From the NCBI GenBank assembly GCA_018266575.1, contig JAFEAE010000001.1, positions 124,001-188,000 on the forward strand: a stretch of DNA of 64,000 nt. The letters run 5' to 3'. The notes below the pieces were generated by a model, which was not told the DNA's origin, ran no database searches, and worked only from the letters and a program-made list of their open reading frames with translations. Of the stretch, positions 9,234 to 18,191 are shown one piece after another; the stretch's first letter is position 1; each line of letters opens with the position of its first letter. The translations under genes and the position numbers were made by a program. This DNA comes from Bacteroidota bacterium (GTDB taxonomy: Bacteria; Bacteroidota; Bacteroidia; Chitinophagales; Chitinophagaceae).

Positions 9234-9644
9234 ATGATGATCGAAATCGATGATAACAGGACTATCGGGGAAATACGCGACCAGTTTTCTGCTTACTTCC
9301 CGTTTCTTAAAATTGAATTTTTCCGCAAACCACATAGCTGGCAACAATCATCATCATTAAAAGATATTTTGCCACATACTATAAAACTGCACGAGATCAG
9401 GAAAAAACATCAACCAGGGTTTATAGAAATTCATGGCATACAAAAAACCGGCGCAGTAGAACAGGAATTTGAAAGGCATTTTGGTTTGCATGTACAGGTA
9501 TTCCGGAAAAACAGGGATAGCTGGATACAAACCGCAGGAACAGATGAGATTTCCCTGGAAGAGCAAAATCAGATCGGCAAAGAATTATCTGAAGATACTT
9601 TACATGGTACCGACAGAAAATTTGAGGGTGATGATTTTTTTTAA
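9234..9644 (+). CDS. Conserved hypothetical protein
   Basis: About 136 residues from the ATG at 9234 (MMIEIDDNRTIGEIRDQFSA); an ATG at 9222 would overlap the preceding small gene. The sequence is soluble and charged with no signal peptide or membrane segment. It has two similar halves ending in an Arg/Lys-rich strand plus Trp: FFRKPHSW near residue 30 and VFRKNRDSW near 89, which hints at an internal duplication of an alpha/beta unit. It follows OsmC and the small membrane protein. Function unknown. Confidence 0.65.
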   Translation: MMIEIDDNRTIGEIRDQFSAYFPFLKIEFFRKPHSWQQSSSLKDILPHTIKLHEIRKKHQPGFIEIHGIQKTGAVEQEFERHFGLHVQVFRKNRDSWIQTAGTDEISLEEQNQIGKELSEDTLHGTDRKFEGDDFF

Positions 9645-9726
9645 CTCAATTGCCTGCAATATCAGAGGAATAAATTTTACAACACAACGAAATTTCTTTC
9701 AACTTTGCCCGATAAATCTTTGATTG

Positions 9727-10818
9727 ATGAATCGCCTTATAATAGCATCACTTCTTTTGCTGGCCGCATGTCATCGAAGCACTGCCTTTCATCCTCAGCA
9801 AAAAAATATTATAGAAACAGTATACGCTTCCGGTAAGATAGTTGCAGATAGTGAATATACCGTCTATGCACTTAGCGCCGGCACTGTAATAAAAAAATTC
9901 ATCAAAGAAGGTGATACTGTTAAAAGAGGCCAGGTTCTTTATGTTATCAAATATGATGTGTCTTCGGCAAAACTGGATGCTGCAAAGAGCGCATATCTTG
10001 AAGCAGAAGAAAATCTTTCAGATAAATCAAGGATACTTACTGACCTGAAGCTTGCCATGGAAAATGCGGAGGCAAAATTTGCAAACGATTCATTATTGTA
10101 TGCAAGACGGAACAGGCTATGGCAGCAGGGGATCGGAACACAAAATGATGTTGATAACGCATATACTGTTTACATTACCTCGTTGAATCAGAAAAAGTCC
10201 TCTGAAGAAAAATATTTCTCTACAAAAAATGATTTACATGTTTCGCTTGCCAATGCCAAAAGCCAGCTTGCCGGAGCAAAGAATGACCTCGATAATTATT
10301 TTGTCCGTAGTGATAATGATGGACAGGTTTACCAGGCATTTAAAGAAATTGGCGAGGCTGTGAAAATCAATGACCCCATAGCTGTACTTGGTAAATCTTC
10401 AGACCGGATTATCAGGCTTGCTGTTGACCAGCAGGATATCGACAAAATAAAATCAGGGCAGGAGGTATTGCTACGAACGGATATAACTGGAAACAAAATT
10501 TATCATGGGGCGATAGAACGAATATATCCGATGATGAATGAATCTGATCAGACCTTTCGGGTTGATGCGCTCTTTACAGACAGCACGCATCAACCTTACA
10601 CGCATAGTTCAGTGGAAGCTAATATCATTATCAAAAAAAAGAATAATGTGCTTACTGTTCCAAGGTTAGCTATGGTTGCGGATGACAGCGTTTTGATCAG
10701 GGAAAATGGAAAATCAAAAACCATTGCCGTGCGAACGGGAATACGAACATTGGATGAAGTAGAAATAATAGGCGGCCTTACGAGTTCTTCTGAAGTATTA
10801 ATGCCGCAACAAAAATAG
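9727..10818 (+). CDS. Efflux/export periplasmic adaptor (HlyD/MacA-type), lipoprotein
   Basis: About 363 residues. It starts with a lipoprotein signal (MNRLIIASLLLLAAC, lipobox LAAC), so it should be anchored by a lipidated Cys. It then has a lipoyl-like hairpin split around a coiled coil (about 75-185) and beta-barrel segments, as in membrane fusion proteins. The ATG at 9727 is preferred over the TTG just before it. The stop is two bases before the permease ATG, so the genes are co-translated neighbours. Together with the FtsX-type permease and LolD-type ATPase it forms a MacAB-like exporter. Cargo unknown. Confidence 0.85.
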   Translation: MNRLIIASLLLLAACHRSTAFHPQQKNIIETVYASGKIVADSEYTVYALSAGTVIKKFIKEGDTVKRGQVLYVIKYDVSSAKLDAAKSAYLEAEENLSDKSRILTDLKLAMENAEAKFANDSLLYARRNRLWQQGIGTQNDVDNAYTVYITSLNQKKSSEEKYFSTKNDLHVSLANAKSQLAGAKNDLDNYFVRSDNDGQVYQAFKEIGEAVKINDPIAVLGKSSDRIIRLAVDQQDIDKIKSGQEVLLRTDITGNKIYHGAIERIYPMMNESDQTFRVDALFTDSTHQPYTHSSVEANIIIKKKNNVLTVPRLAMVADDSVLIRENGKSKTIAVRTGIRTLDEVEIIGGLTSSSEVLMPQQK

Positions 10819-10820
10819 TT

Positions 10821-12083
10821 ATGGGATTTGCTGTCAATTTTTCAATAGCTAAAACACATCTTCTCTCCCGTAAGAAGCAATCAGTAGTTGCAACACTCGG
10901 GGTAACTTTCGGTATTGCTATGTTTATCCTGATGATCAGTTTTATGAAAGGCGTGAACCAGTTTCTGCAGGATACCATGTTATCATCAACTCCGGATATT
11001 CATATTTATAATGACGTTAAAACAGATTATTCTTTTTCTGTTGCGGGAGATTATTTCAAAGATTCAAATGCCTCGGTAATTGTTTACCATCCTAAACCAA
11101 AACAAATATCATTGAACATAAAAAATGCAGATGCTATTCTTGCAGATTTAAAAAAAGACCCGGTCATAGGCGCTGTTTCTCCCTTGCTCAGCACCCAGGT
11201 GTTTTACAATTATGGCCCTGTTCAGATCAATGGTTTTATTGATGGTGTTCACATTAATGAAGAAGCGAGGTTGTACAGTCTCGAAGACAAAATGGTGCAG
11301 GGCACAACACAAAACCTGTTAACGTCAAGCGACGGGATTTTGATGGGATCAGGGCTTGCCAATAAATTAAATGTTACACTTGGCGACCTCGTTTCTCTTA
11401 CCACACCTATCGGAACAACTATGCGGTTCCGCATCGTAGGCATTTTTGCGATTGGTATCGGAACATTAGACAATGCAAAAAGTTATGTGAACCTATCCAG
11501 TGTACAACAATTGCTCGGACAAAACAGCAGCTATATTACGGATATCAATATCAAGTTAACGAACAATGATTTTTCCAAACCGAAAGCAATAGCGTTTTAT
11601 AAAAAATACGGATACAAATCGGATGATTGGGAGACTGCCAACTCATCAGTAATGGCATCAAATGTAATCCGCGATGTACTTACCTATGTTGTTAGTATTA
11701 CATTACTGATTGTAGCAGGCTTCGGTATTTACAACATTATGAATATGACAATCGCAAATAAAATGAAAGATATTGCGATTTTAAAAGCGCAGGGGTTTGG
11801 CAGAAAAGATATCGTGCAGATATTTTTAACGCAATCAATCGTCATCGGAACCTTTGGCGCCATAACCGGCATAGTGCTTGGCTTTGCGTTATCATATTCA
11901 CTTTCCCGTGTGCCATTTCCTGCAAGTAATAATTTCATTTCACTCAAATATTTCCCGGTTGTGTTCCGTGCTTCTCATTACATTTTTGGAGTTTTTTTTG
12001 GTATACTAACAACATTTGTTGCGGGATTTATGCCTTCGATGCGTGCATCAAGAATCGACCCGGTTGCCATTTTAAGAGGATGA
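10821..12083 (+). CDS. ABC transporter permease, FtsX/LolC/MacB type
   Basis: A 420-residue membrane protein with the MacB/LolC plan: one N-terminal membrane helix (about 20-38, VTFGIAMFILMISFM), a large periplasmic domain (about 40-280), then three C-terminal helices (about 285-400). It ends with the typical RASRIDPVAILRG. Such permeases work as dimers by mechanotransmission rather than by a membrane channel. The gene directly follows the adaptor. The ATPase gene starts 82 bases later. Confidence 0.9.
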   Translation: MGFAVNFSIAKTHLLSRKKQSVVATLGVTFGIAMFILMISFMKGVNQFLQDTMLSSTPDIHIYNDVKTDYSFSVAGDYFKDSNASVIVYHPKPKQISLNIKNADAILADLKKDPVIGAVSPLLSTQVFYNYGPVQINGFIDGVHINEEARLYSLEDKMVQGTTQNLLTSSDGILMGSGLANKLNVTLGDLVSLTTPIGTTMRFRIVGIFAIGIGTLDNAKSYVNLSSVQQLLGQNSSYITDINIKLTNNDFSKPKAIAFYKKYGYKSDDWETANSSVMASNVIRDVLTYVVSITLLIVAGFGIYNIMNMTIANKMKDIAILKAQGFGRKDIVQIFLTQSIVIGTFGAITGIVLGFALSYSLSRVPFPASNNFISLKYFPVVFRASHYIFGVFFGILTTFVAGFMPSMRASRIDPVAILRG

Positions 12084-12165
12084 GATTTTTTGTTTGAATG
12101 AATTGTTATTAGTTGGATGGGTATTTAAAGCAGATGTTTTACGATGATAATAGATTTGATTTTAC

Positions 12166-12840
12166 ATGAGCATCATATTGCAGACTGATAAGCTGAATAA
12201 ATATTTTTATGAACCCGAGCCATTCCATGTGCTCACTGATATTTCATTTACTGTAGATGAAGGGGAGTTTATAGCATTAGTAGGAAAATCCGGTAGCGGA
12301 AAATCGACATTGCTTTACTTGCTCAGCACTTTGGATACGGAATATGAAGGGACACTAACAATAAAAAACAGGTTACTGACTGGCCTTGCACAAGATCATC
12401 TTGCAAAATTCAGGAACGATCACATTGGCTTTGTATTTCAATTTCATTTTTTGCTCCCCGAATTTACAGCACTTGAAAATGTGATGATGCCCGCTCTTAA
12501 ACAGGGAAAATTGAAACGCAACGAGATTGAAGAAAAAGCTATGGAGAAATTGCGGCAAATGCAGATGCATGATTTTGCTAACAAACCCTCTGCAAAACTT
12601 TCAGGTGGCCAGCAACAGCGAGTTGCCATTGCAAGAGCGTTGATCAATGATCCGGCAATTGTTATGGCTGATGAACCTACAGGAAACCTCGACAGCGCTA
12701 ACTCCGAGAAGGTTATTGAGATATTTGAAGACATTTCAAAGAACAACGGTAAAACAATTATAATGGTTACACATGATAACGATTTTGCCAGGCGTGCAAA
12801 CCGGATCATAGAACTTGTGGATGGGAAGCTGGTGAGATAG
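12166..12840 (+). CDS. ABC transporter ATP-binding protein, LolD/MacB type
   Basis: A 224-residue ATPase with Walker A GKSGSGKST (about 40-48), Q-loop FQFHFLLPEFTALENV, signature LSGGQQQRVAIARAL (about 144-158), Walker B VMADEPTGNLDS and the switch His in MVTHD. The Q-loop and NLDS features are those of the LolD/MacB/FtsE subfamily. It is the energy unit of the exporter formed with the adaptor and permease just upstream. Confidence 0.93.
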   Translation: MSIILQTDKLNKYFYEPEPFHVLTDISFTVDEGEFIALVGKSGSGKSTLLYLLSTLDTEYEGTLTIKNRLLTGLAQDHLAKFRNDHIGFVFQFHFLLPEFTALENVMMPALKQGKLKRNEIEEKAMEKLRQMQMHDFANKPSAKLSGGQQQRVAIARALINDPAIVMADEPTGNLDSANSEKVIEIFEDISKNNGKTIIMVTHDNDFARRANRIIELVDGKLVR

Positions 12841-12898
12841 ATAGTTAATAAAAAGCGGAATAAAATAAAAATGTTTCGGTTGGTCCTGGCATTAAGTT

Positions 12899-13897
12899 TC
12901 ACAGTTTTATTTTACTGCTATCCTGTTTTGCCTTTTCCTGTTTTTCTTTCTTTCTGAAATATTTTCGTAGTAAAAAATTATGCTGTAATGCTTTCAGGTC
13001 TTCGTCTAATTTCCGGCTGCTCGTATTGAGGTTCTTTGTTATCTCTTTCAGGTCAGAGGCTACTTCTTTATCATGCAGCAGGAGCCCAACGGCATTATCA
13101 TTTTTATTTAGTGAACCACTTGTTTTTTTCAGGCTGTCAGCAAAATCCGAAATCGTTTCAGAAGTTGTTCTGAGCCTCGCAATTGTATTTTTAAAATTTG
13201 CGTAAACGGATGTATCCGTTGTAAGTTCATGAATCAGTGTTCCGTTATTATCAAGCCTGCTTACAAGTGAGTTGATTTTTGCTGTTGCCTGTTCACTGGA
13301 AACAGCAGCGGTTTTAAGATGTATGAGTGCAAGACGGATATTATCACTCATTGACGGATCATTGATCAGCTTTCCCAATGTTCCTTTGCCATCCTTGATT
13401 TTCTCGCTTACTATCTTTAGGTTATCCGTAATTGCCAAAAGATTGATATTGTTTTTTTGAAGTGTTGACAGGATGTCGTCAGTGCCTGTGCTTTTTTCGC
13501 TTTGCAGGTAATCGCCGCTGTTGATATTTTCTGCTTCATTGGTTCCGCCATAAATAACAACAATTTTATTCCCGATAAAACCATCTGAACTGATTTTCGC
13601 CATTGCATTTCTTTGAATATGCCTGCTTGCTGCCCTGTCAATATTCATGATAATTTCAACTTGTGTGTTTCCATGAAAATTTATTTTTTTTACTGTTCCG
13701 ATTTTTACGCCGGAAAGCCATACGTTGTTGCCAGGTTGTAATCCGTTCACATCATCAAAAATTACTTTGATGGTTACTGTTTTTTCAAACGCTTTTTGCT
13801 GATTGCCTATAGTGAAAACAGCAGTAAGGAAAATGATAAGCCCGAGAAAAATAAATATCCCGACAATCATCCCCCGGCTTATGAAAATTTTTTTCAT
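12899..13897 (-). CDS. mlaD: MCE-domain lipid transport protein (MlaD-type)
   Basis: A 332-residue protein with one N-terminal membrane anchor (about 9-27, IVGIFIFLGLIIFLTAVF) and an MCE domain at about 38-115 (VNGLQPGNNVWLSGVKIGTV is the core). A long helical, coiled-coil-prone tail ends in a very Lys-rich C-terminus. MCE proteins form hexameric rings or tubes that carry phospholipids across the periplasm. It overlaps the ATPase gene by four bases and is the last gene of a mlaE-mlaF-mlaD-type operon. Confidence 0.88.
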   Translation of the reverse strand: MKKIFISRGMIVGIFIFLGLIIFLTAVFTIGNQQKAFEKTVTIKVIFDDVNGLQPGNNVWLSGVKIGTVKKINFHGNTQVEIIMNIDRAASRHIQRNAMAKISSDGFIGNKIVVIYGGTNEAENINSGDYLQSEKSTGTDDILSTLQKNNINLLAITDNLKIVSEKIKDGKGTLGKLINDPSMSDNIRLALIHLKTAAVSSEQATAKINSLVSRLDNNGTLIHELTTDTSVYANFKNTIARLRTTSETISDFADSLKKTSGSLNKNDNAVGLLLHDKEVASDLKEITKNLNTSSRKLDEDLKALQHNFLLRKYFRKKEKQEKAKQDSSKIKL

Positions 13898-14667
13898 GAT
13901 CGTGTTATGAAATTATAATTGTAAAACGCCCTGATCCGCGGGTCTTCGCTGGCAAACACTTCATCAAAGTTTCCTTGTCTCTCAATTTTACCGTCAATAA
14001 GCATCGCGATCCGGTTGCCTGTTGTTTTTGCACAGGTGAGGTCGTGCGTTATAATAATTGAACTTGTATTATATTGTTCCTGTACTTTATTGATCAGGTT
14101 GTTTAATTCAACACAGGTGATCGGATCAATACCTCCGGTCGGTTCATCATACAGCATGATTTCAGGTTTTAAGATCAATGTCCTTGCTATACCGATTCTT
14201 TTTTTCTGTCCACCAGAAAGCTCTGAAGGCATCTGATCGATCGTTTGCAATAAGCCAACATCATGCAACACTTGTTCAACCGATTCTGTGAGTTCTTTTT
14301 TGGAGAGGTTTCTTTTGTTTCTTATTAATGGAAATTCGAGATTTTCCCGAACAGACATTCCATCATATAAAGCGCTGCCCTGAAAAGAAAAGCCAATATG
14401 TAAACGCAGTTCCTGCAACTGTTTTGAATCCAGTGATTCCATCTCTTTTCCGAGAACTGCTACATGTCCGCTGTCCTTTTTTATCAACCCGGAAATAATT
14501 TTTATCAGCACGGATTTACCGCTTCCGGACCTGCCGAGAACAACAACATTTTCTCCTTTGTAAACCTCAAGGTTAACTTCATTCAGGACATTGATCTTGC
14601 CAAATGACTTTGAAAGGTTCTCAATGGAAATTACTTTTTCTTTGTTATGTGAAATGGTTTCTTTCAT
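13894..14667 (-). CDS. mlaF: ABC transporter ATP-binding protein of MCE system (MlaF-type)
   Basis: A 257-residue ATPase: Walker A GRSGSGKSV (about 43-51), signature LSGGQKKRIGIARTL (about 149-163), Walker B IMLYDEPTGGIDP and THDLTCA. The QKKR variant of the signature and the PTGGIDP loop are characteristic of MlaF/Mkl-type ATPases. It energises lipid movement with the MlaE-type permease encoded just upstream and the MCE protein downstream. Confidence 0.92.
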   Translation of the reverse strand: MKETISHNKEKVISIENLSKSFGKINVLNEVNLEVYKGENVVVLGRSGSGKSVLIKIISGLIKKDSGHVAVLGKEMESLDSKQLQELRLHIGFSFQGSALYDGMSVRENLEFPLIRNKRNLSKKELTESVEQVLHDVGLLQTIDQMPSELSGGQKKRIGIARTLILKPEIMLYDEPTGGIDPITCVELNNLINKVQEQYNTSSIIITHDLTCAKTTGNRIAMLIDGKIERQGNFDEVFASEDPRIRAFYNYNFITRS

Positions 14668-14686
14668 TATCCGGAACTGAAAAAAT

Positions 14687-15493
14687 TTAGCGCATGTAAT
14701 TAACGATCTGAACGATCACCATCTCTTCAATAAAAATCAGGAACATGGATGCAACAACAGTAGAATTGGCAGCCCTGCCTACACCAACAGTTCCCTGGCT
14801 TGCTTTATAGCCTAAAAAACAACCCGTGATCCCGATGGTAAAACCATAGGCCAGCGATTTAAATACTGAAGCGAAAATGTCAAGAAAGCTGATACGCGTA
14901 AATGCATCATGGATGAATGTTGTAAAACTTGTCAACTCATTCTGATGCACATTCAAAAATGCTCCCATCAACCCTATAAAGCCCGCGTATACCATAAGTA
15001 CTGGTAACATAAACGTTGTAGCAAGTACACGGCTCACTACTAAAAACCTGAATGGGTTAGTGCCGGATACTTCCATTGCATCAATTTGCTCTGTTACATT
15101 CATCGAACCGAGCTCCGCGCCAATATTTGAGCCGATCTTTCCTGCTGCAATCAGGGCAGTAATCAATGGTGCGAGTGCCCGTATCAATGCAATGGATATT
15201 AATGAAGGAAGCCAGGATGTTGCACCAAATTCGGATAGGGATGGCCGTGATTGTTTTGTGAATACGATACCAGTAATAAAACCTGTGAGTGTAATTATTG
15301 CGAGTGATTTATAACCTACATTAAAACATTGCCTGATTGTTTCCCTGAATTCGAAAGGTGCTGTAAATGCTTCCTTGCAAAATCGTGCTATGAATTTATA
15401 AATGTCAAAAAGGCTGGCAAAGAAATCCATTATCCTGTCGCCGAATGTTTTTGCCTGGCCATCCTGCTGATCCATACGAATATCTTTTGCCAT
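14687..15493 (-). CDS. mlaE: MlaE-type ABC permease of MCE lipid transporter
   Basis: A 268-residue membrane protein with the MlaE/YrbE family core: an N-terminal amphipathic region and about five membrane segments. The conserved block AAGKIGSNIGAELGSMNVTEQIDAMEV lies at about 116-142. It is the first gene of the operon. Its upstream gap is shared with the nitroreductase gene and contains three CRP/FNR-like palindromes. Confidence 0.92.
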   Translation of the reverse strand: MAKDIRMDQQDGQAKTFGDRIMDFFASLFDIYKFIARFCKEAFTAPFEFRETIRQCFNVGYKSLAIITLTGFITGIVFTKQSRPSLSEFGATSWLPSLISIALIRALAPLITALIAAGKIGSNIGAELGSMNVTEQIDAMEVSGTNPFRFLVVSRVLATTFMLPVLMVYAGFIGLMGAFLNVHQNELTSFTTFIHDAFTRISFLDIFASVFKSLAYGFTIGITGCFLGYKASQGTVGVGRAANSTVVASMFLIFIEEMVIVQIVNYMR

Positions 15494-15575
15494 TGTTGAT
15501 TATGTAATTGAAAATTATAATCACAACTTATCAGAAGCGTTGCATTCAAACGCTGATGAATATTTCCGCCTGCAT

Positions 15576-15587
15576 TGATTTGTATCA
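15576..15587. promoter_or_regulatory. CRP/FNR-like palindrome (site 5)
   Basis: TTGATTTGTATCAT, matching the classical FNR consensus TTGAT-N4-ATCAA at nine of ten positions. It lies in the mlaE/nitroreductase divergent gap, centred about 88 bases from the mlaE start. Confidence 0.5.
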
Positions 15588-15609
15588 TCTATGGAACGGA
15601 TGTCTGTCT

Positions 15610-15621
15610 TGACAACTATCA
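15610..15621. promoter_or_regulatory. CRP/FNR-like palindrome (site 6)
   Basis: TTGACAACTATCAC, TGA-N6-TCA, in the same divergent gap, between sites 5 and 7. Confidence 0.4.
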
Positions 15622-15631
15622 CTGTTTCAAC

Positions 15632-15643
15632 TGATGTGTGTCA
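15632..15643. promoter_or_regulatory. CRP/FNR-like palindrome (site 7)
   Basis: CTGATGTGTGTCAT, TGA-N6-TCA, centred about 49 bases before the nitroreductase ATG, a distance close to those at the Usp, OsmC and baeRF genes. Confidence 0.45.
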
Positions 15644-15686
15644 TTTTATGAGAAGGGATATATAAACAAATTGAGAAAAATTTTTT

Positions 15687-16301
15687 ATGAAAAAGACGTT
15701 GGTAATTTCTAACCCAACTATTGATACGATCAATACAAGGAGGGCAATAAGAAAATATAAAGCGGGGATGCCGGATAAAGATATGATCGTTCAGATATTG
15801 GATGCAGGTATGATGGCTCCTTCTGCAATGAATAAGCAGCCATGGAAATTTTATGTGCTGAGGGACAAGGACCTGATCAAACTAATATCTAAAGAAATAG
15901 CTGAAGTTGCATTTAAAGATTTTATCAAACCGGGTTTGAAAGGGATTTTTCATGCTGCAAAACAATTGTTGCATGTTGCGCATGATTTTAATTTTCATCT
16001 GCTACACGATCCTGTTTTTCACGGGGCACCTGTCGTTATATTTATTACTGCACCGAGGGATAATGAGTGGGCCCCGATCGATATCGGCATGTGCGCTCAG
16101 AATATTATGCTTTGTGCAAAATCATTAGGGCTTGACTCGTGCCCGGTTGGCTTTGGCAAATTTGTATCACATACAAGGTATTATTCAAAATTGAGTATCC
16201 CGGGAAATGAAATGGTATTGCTTTCGATAACACTTGGATACGGGGATGAGCATCCGGATATCCATAAAAGAGAAGGTAACAAAATAGTTTTCGTGGGATG
16301 A
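15687..16301 (+). CDS. Nitroreductase family protein
   Basis: A 204-residue flavoprotein. INTRRAIRKYKAGMPDKDM near the N-terminus and APSAMNKQPWKFYVL at about 50-64 are FMN-phosphate-binding blocks of the nitroreductase fold. DIGMCAQNIMLCAKSLGLDSCPVG at about 132-155 is the dimer/FMN block. These enzymes use NAD(P)H to reduce nitro or quinone compounds. An insertion of about 35 residues rich in His, Phe and Leu (about 85-115) lengthens the usual lid. Nitroreductases are common members of FNR-type and DosR-type low-oxygen regulons, which fits the three palindromes upstream. Confidence 0.87.
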   Translation: MKKTLVISNPTIDTINTRRAIRKYKAGMPDKDMIVQILDAGMMAPSAMNKQPWKFYVLRDKDLIKLISKEIAEVAFKDFIKPGLKGIFHAAKQLLHVAHDFNFHLLHDPVFHGAPVVIFITAPRDNEWAPIDIGMCAQNIMLCAKSLGLDSCPVGFGKFVSHTRYYSKLSIPGNEMVLLSITLGYGDEHPDIHKREGNKIVFVG

Positions 16302-16338
16302 GTAAATTTTATTTTATAAACAGTTAAATTTTATAATT

Positions 16339-16617
16339 ATGAAAAGGTCAACAAAGTTACTTGCCGCTGCAAGTATTGCGGCAGGAAGTGCCCTTGGTGT
16401 TTTATTCGCACCAGACAAAGGGTCTGAAACCAGGAAAAAACTGGAAAAAAAACTCAGGAAACTTTCCGGATCGGTCAATAGCGAGTGTGGTAAAGAAAAG
16501 CTGGTCATGGTCAAGGAAAAACTCGAAAAACACAAACAGCGTGTGGAAAGGCACCTGGAAAAAATAAATTCGCGGATCGCGGAATATGAATCACAGGTTT
16601 CCGGAGAAGAAAGCTGA
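16339..16617 (+). CDS. YtxH domain-containing protein
   Basis: A 92-residue protein starting MKRSTKLLAAASIAAGSALG with a single Gly/Ala-rich membrane segment, then VLFAPDKGSETRKKL, the YtxH signature (GxLFAPxxGxxTR). A highly charged helical tail follows. YtxH proteins are general-stress-associated membrane proteins of unknown mechanism. The gene follows the nitroreductase by 37 bases. Confidence 0.8.
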   Translation: MKRSTKLLAAASIAAGSALGVLFAPDKGSETRKKLEKKLRKLSGSVNSECGKEKLVMVKEKLEKHKQRVERHLEKINSRIAEYESQVSGEES

Positions 16618-16739
16618 TGAGGTGTTACTTCACAGGTATTTTTTATAAGGGAGTTGCGGCGTAATAATCTTTACTAACGTTCATGTATATCTTTTTATTT
16701 TGAGTAACGTGCAGGCTTTGTAAATCGTAGGAAAATGAA

Positions 16740-17450
16740 ATGATCTTTGTATTTACTATTATAACTTTCATATCCACACTGGCAGGCGGCTTATTTGCCT
16801 TGAGGTATAACGATAAATTGCCGTTAATATTAGGATTTACTGCAGGCGCAATTTTAGGTGTATGCTTTTTTGATTTATTGCCTGAATCATTTTCGATTGG
16901 CAACAGTAATCCTGGGCCAGGGTTCATTTCGCTAATGATCGCTGCAGGTTTTTTTGTATATATGTTGCTTAACCGGATTTCGTTTTTGCATCGGGGGATA
17001 TTATATGAAAATGGCCGTGCTTATTTAAGCGCCGGCAGCTTATCGTTGCATAGTTTGTTTGATGGAATAGCTATTGGCCTGTCATTTCAGATTTCTAATT
17101 CGTTTGGTGCATCAACAGCTATAGCTGTAATAGTGCATGATTTTTCTGATGGATTGAACACTGTTAATCTCGTTTTAAAAAATAATGGCAATCAAAAGGC
17201 TGCCTTCAAATGGTTGTTGGTAGATTCGGTTGCTCCTGTTCTTGGAGTGATTTCAACATTTTTTTTCAGGCTTTCATCAATAGGGTTCGCTGTGTGCCTT
17301 GCATTATTTTCTGGTTTTTTTCTATACATAGGAGCAAGTGATATTCTGCCTGAAAGCAATACATCCGCCCGGTCAATATGGGCGCCCTGCATGGTAATCA
17401 CAGGCGCTTCAGTTATTTATTTTGCATCCCGCATTATAGCACATTTTTAA
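16740..17450 (+). CDS. ZIP family metal transporter
   Basis: A 236-residue membrane protein of about eight helices. SLHSLFDGIAIGLSFQ at about 103-118 is the ZIP helix IV motif (H-S-x2-D-G), and VHDFSDGLNTVNL at about 137-149 the helix V motif (H-D-x2-D-G). The His/Asp residues form the divalent metal site. ZIP proteins import Zn, Fe or Mn. The helix V motif has HDFSDG where classical members have HExPEG, so the metal preference may differ. Confidence 0.85.
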   Translation: MIFVFTIITFISTLAGGLFALRYNDKLPLILGFTAGAILGVCFFDLLPESFSIGNSNPGPGFISLMIAAGFFVYMLLNRISFLHRGILYENGRAYLSAGSLSLHSLFDGIAIGLSFQISNSFGASTAIAVIVHDFSDGLNTVNLVLKNNGNQKAAFKWLLVDSVAPVLGVISTFFFRLSSIGFAVCLALFSGFFLYIGASDILPESNTSARSIWAPCMVITGASVIYFASRIIAHF

Positions 17451-17519
17451 AAATCAGAATTTTAAAAAATATTTCTGTTATTCAAACATTGGCGTAGCAT
17501 AAGCCCGGCATCACAGTAT

Positions 17520-17531
17520 TGATTACTCTCA
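17520..17531. promoter_or_regulatory. CRP/FNR-like palindrome (site 8)
   Basis: TTGATTACTCTCAG, TGA-N6-TCA, in the gap upstream of the PepSY-like exported protein. Confidence 0.35.
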
Positions 17532-17541
17532 GATTTAGGTT

Positions 17542-17553
17542 TGACTGACATCA
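17542..17553. promoter_or_regulatory. CRP/FNR-like palindrome (site 9)
   Basis: TTGACTGACATCAT, TGA-N6-TCA, 22 bases (two helical turns) after site 8 and centred about 77 bases before the ATG of the exported protein. The spacing puts both sites on one face of the DNA. Confidence 0.4.
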
Positions 17554-17624
17554 TTCTAATAAGATTGCTATACGAGTAAATTGATGGTATATCTTTTATT
17601 TCATCACTTTTAAAATTAAATTAT

Positions 17625-18116
17625 ATGAAAAGATTGTTTTTGCAATGTAGTTTCATTGCGGTGATTGCAATATTCGCGGCAAATAATGCCCAGGCCCAGG
17701 ATACTTTGTTTAAAAAACTGCCGACTATTACTGTGTTCTCCGGGACGAAAGTTACCAACGAAGTTTCGAAAGCTTTTCACTCAACATTCCCGGATGCTGA
17801 AAATGCGGTTTGGTACAAAGCTGATAAAAATTATCTCGTTCGTTTCATCAGCAAGGACCAGACAAACCGGGCGTTGTTTGAAAAAAGCGGCATGCTTATC
17901 TATCATATCCAGTATGGAAATGAAGCAAATTTGCCTGATGATATTCATCAATTGGTTAAATCAAAATACAGTGGCTATGATATCACTATGGTCATTTATG
18001 TAAATCAGGAAGACAGGAAAATCTGGGTGATAAATGTTGAGGATTCGAAAAAACTGATTGTTCTCAGGTCAGAAGAAGGAGAACTGGAAAAAATGGATAC
18101 CTACAATAAAATGTAA
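17625..18116 (+). CDS. Exported PepSY-like protein
   Basis: A 163-residue protein with a signal peptide (MKRLFLQCSFIAVIAIFAANNAQAQ, probable cleavage after AQA). The mature part has two similar alpha/beta units: VSKAFHSTFPDAENAVWYKADKNYLVRFI, and later VKSKYSGYDITMVIYVNQEDRKIWVINVED. This pattern (helix with a FPxAxxVxW motif, then strands) is that of Bacteroidota PepSY-like (BLIP-like fold) periplasmic proteins, whose role is unknown. Two CRP/FNR-like palindromes precede it and a strong terminator follows it. Confidence 0.72.
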   Translation: MKRLFLQCSFIAVIAIFAANNAQAQDTLFKKLPTITVFSGTKVTNEVSKAFHSTFPDAENAVWYKADKNYLVRFISKDQTNRALFEKSGMLIYHIQYGNEANLPDDIHQLVKSKYSGYDITMVIYVNQEDRKIWVINVEDSKKLIVLRSEEGELEKMDTYNKM

Positions 18117-18128
18117 ATGAACCAAAAA

Positions 18129-18156
18129 AAATCTTCCAATCAGGAAGATTTTTTTT
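18129..18156. terminator. Rho-independent terminator, probably bidirectional
   Basis: AAATCTTCC / GGAAGATTT stem with a five-base loop, followed by T6 and preceded by an A-run. It lies between the PepSY-like gene and the convergent Usp gene and could serve both. Confidence 0.85.
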
Positions 18157-18191
18157 GTACTTACTCTTTAATAACAACAAAAAATTTTTGA

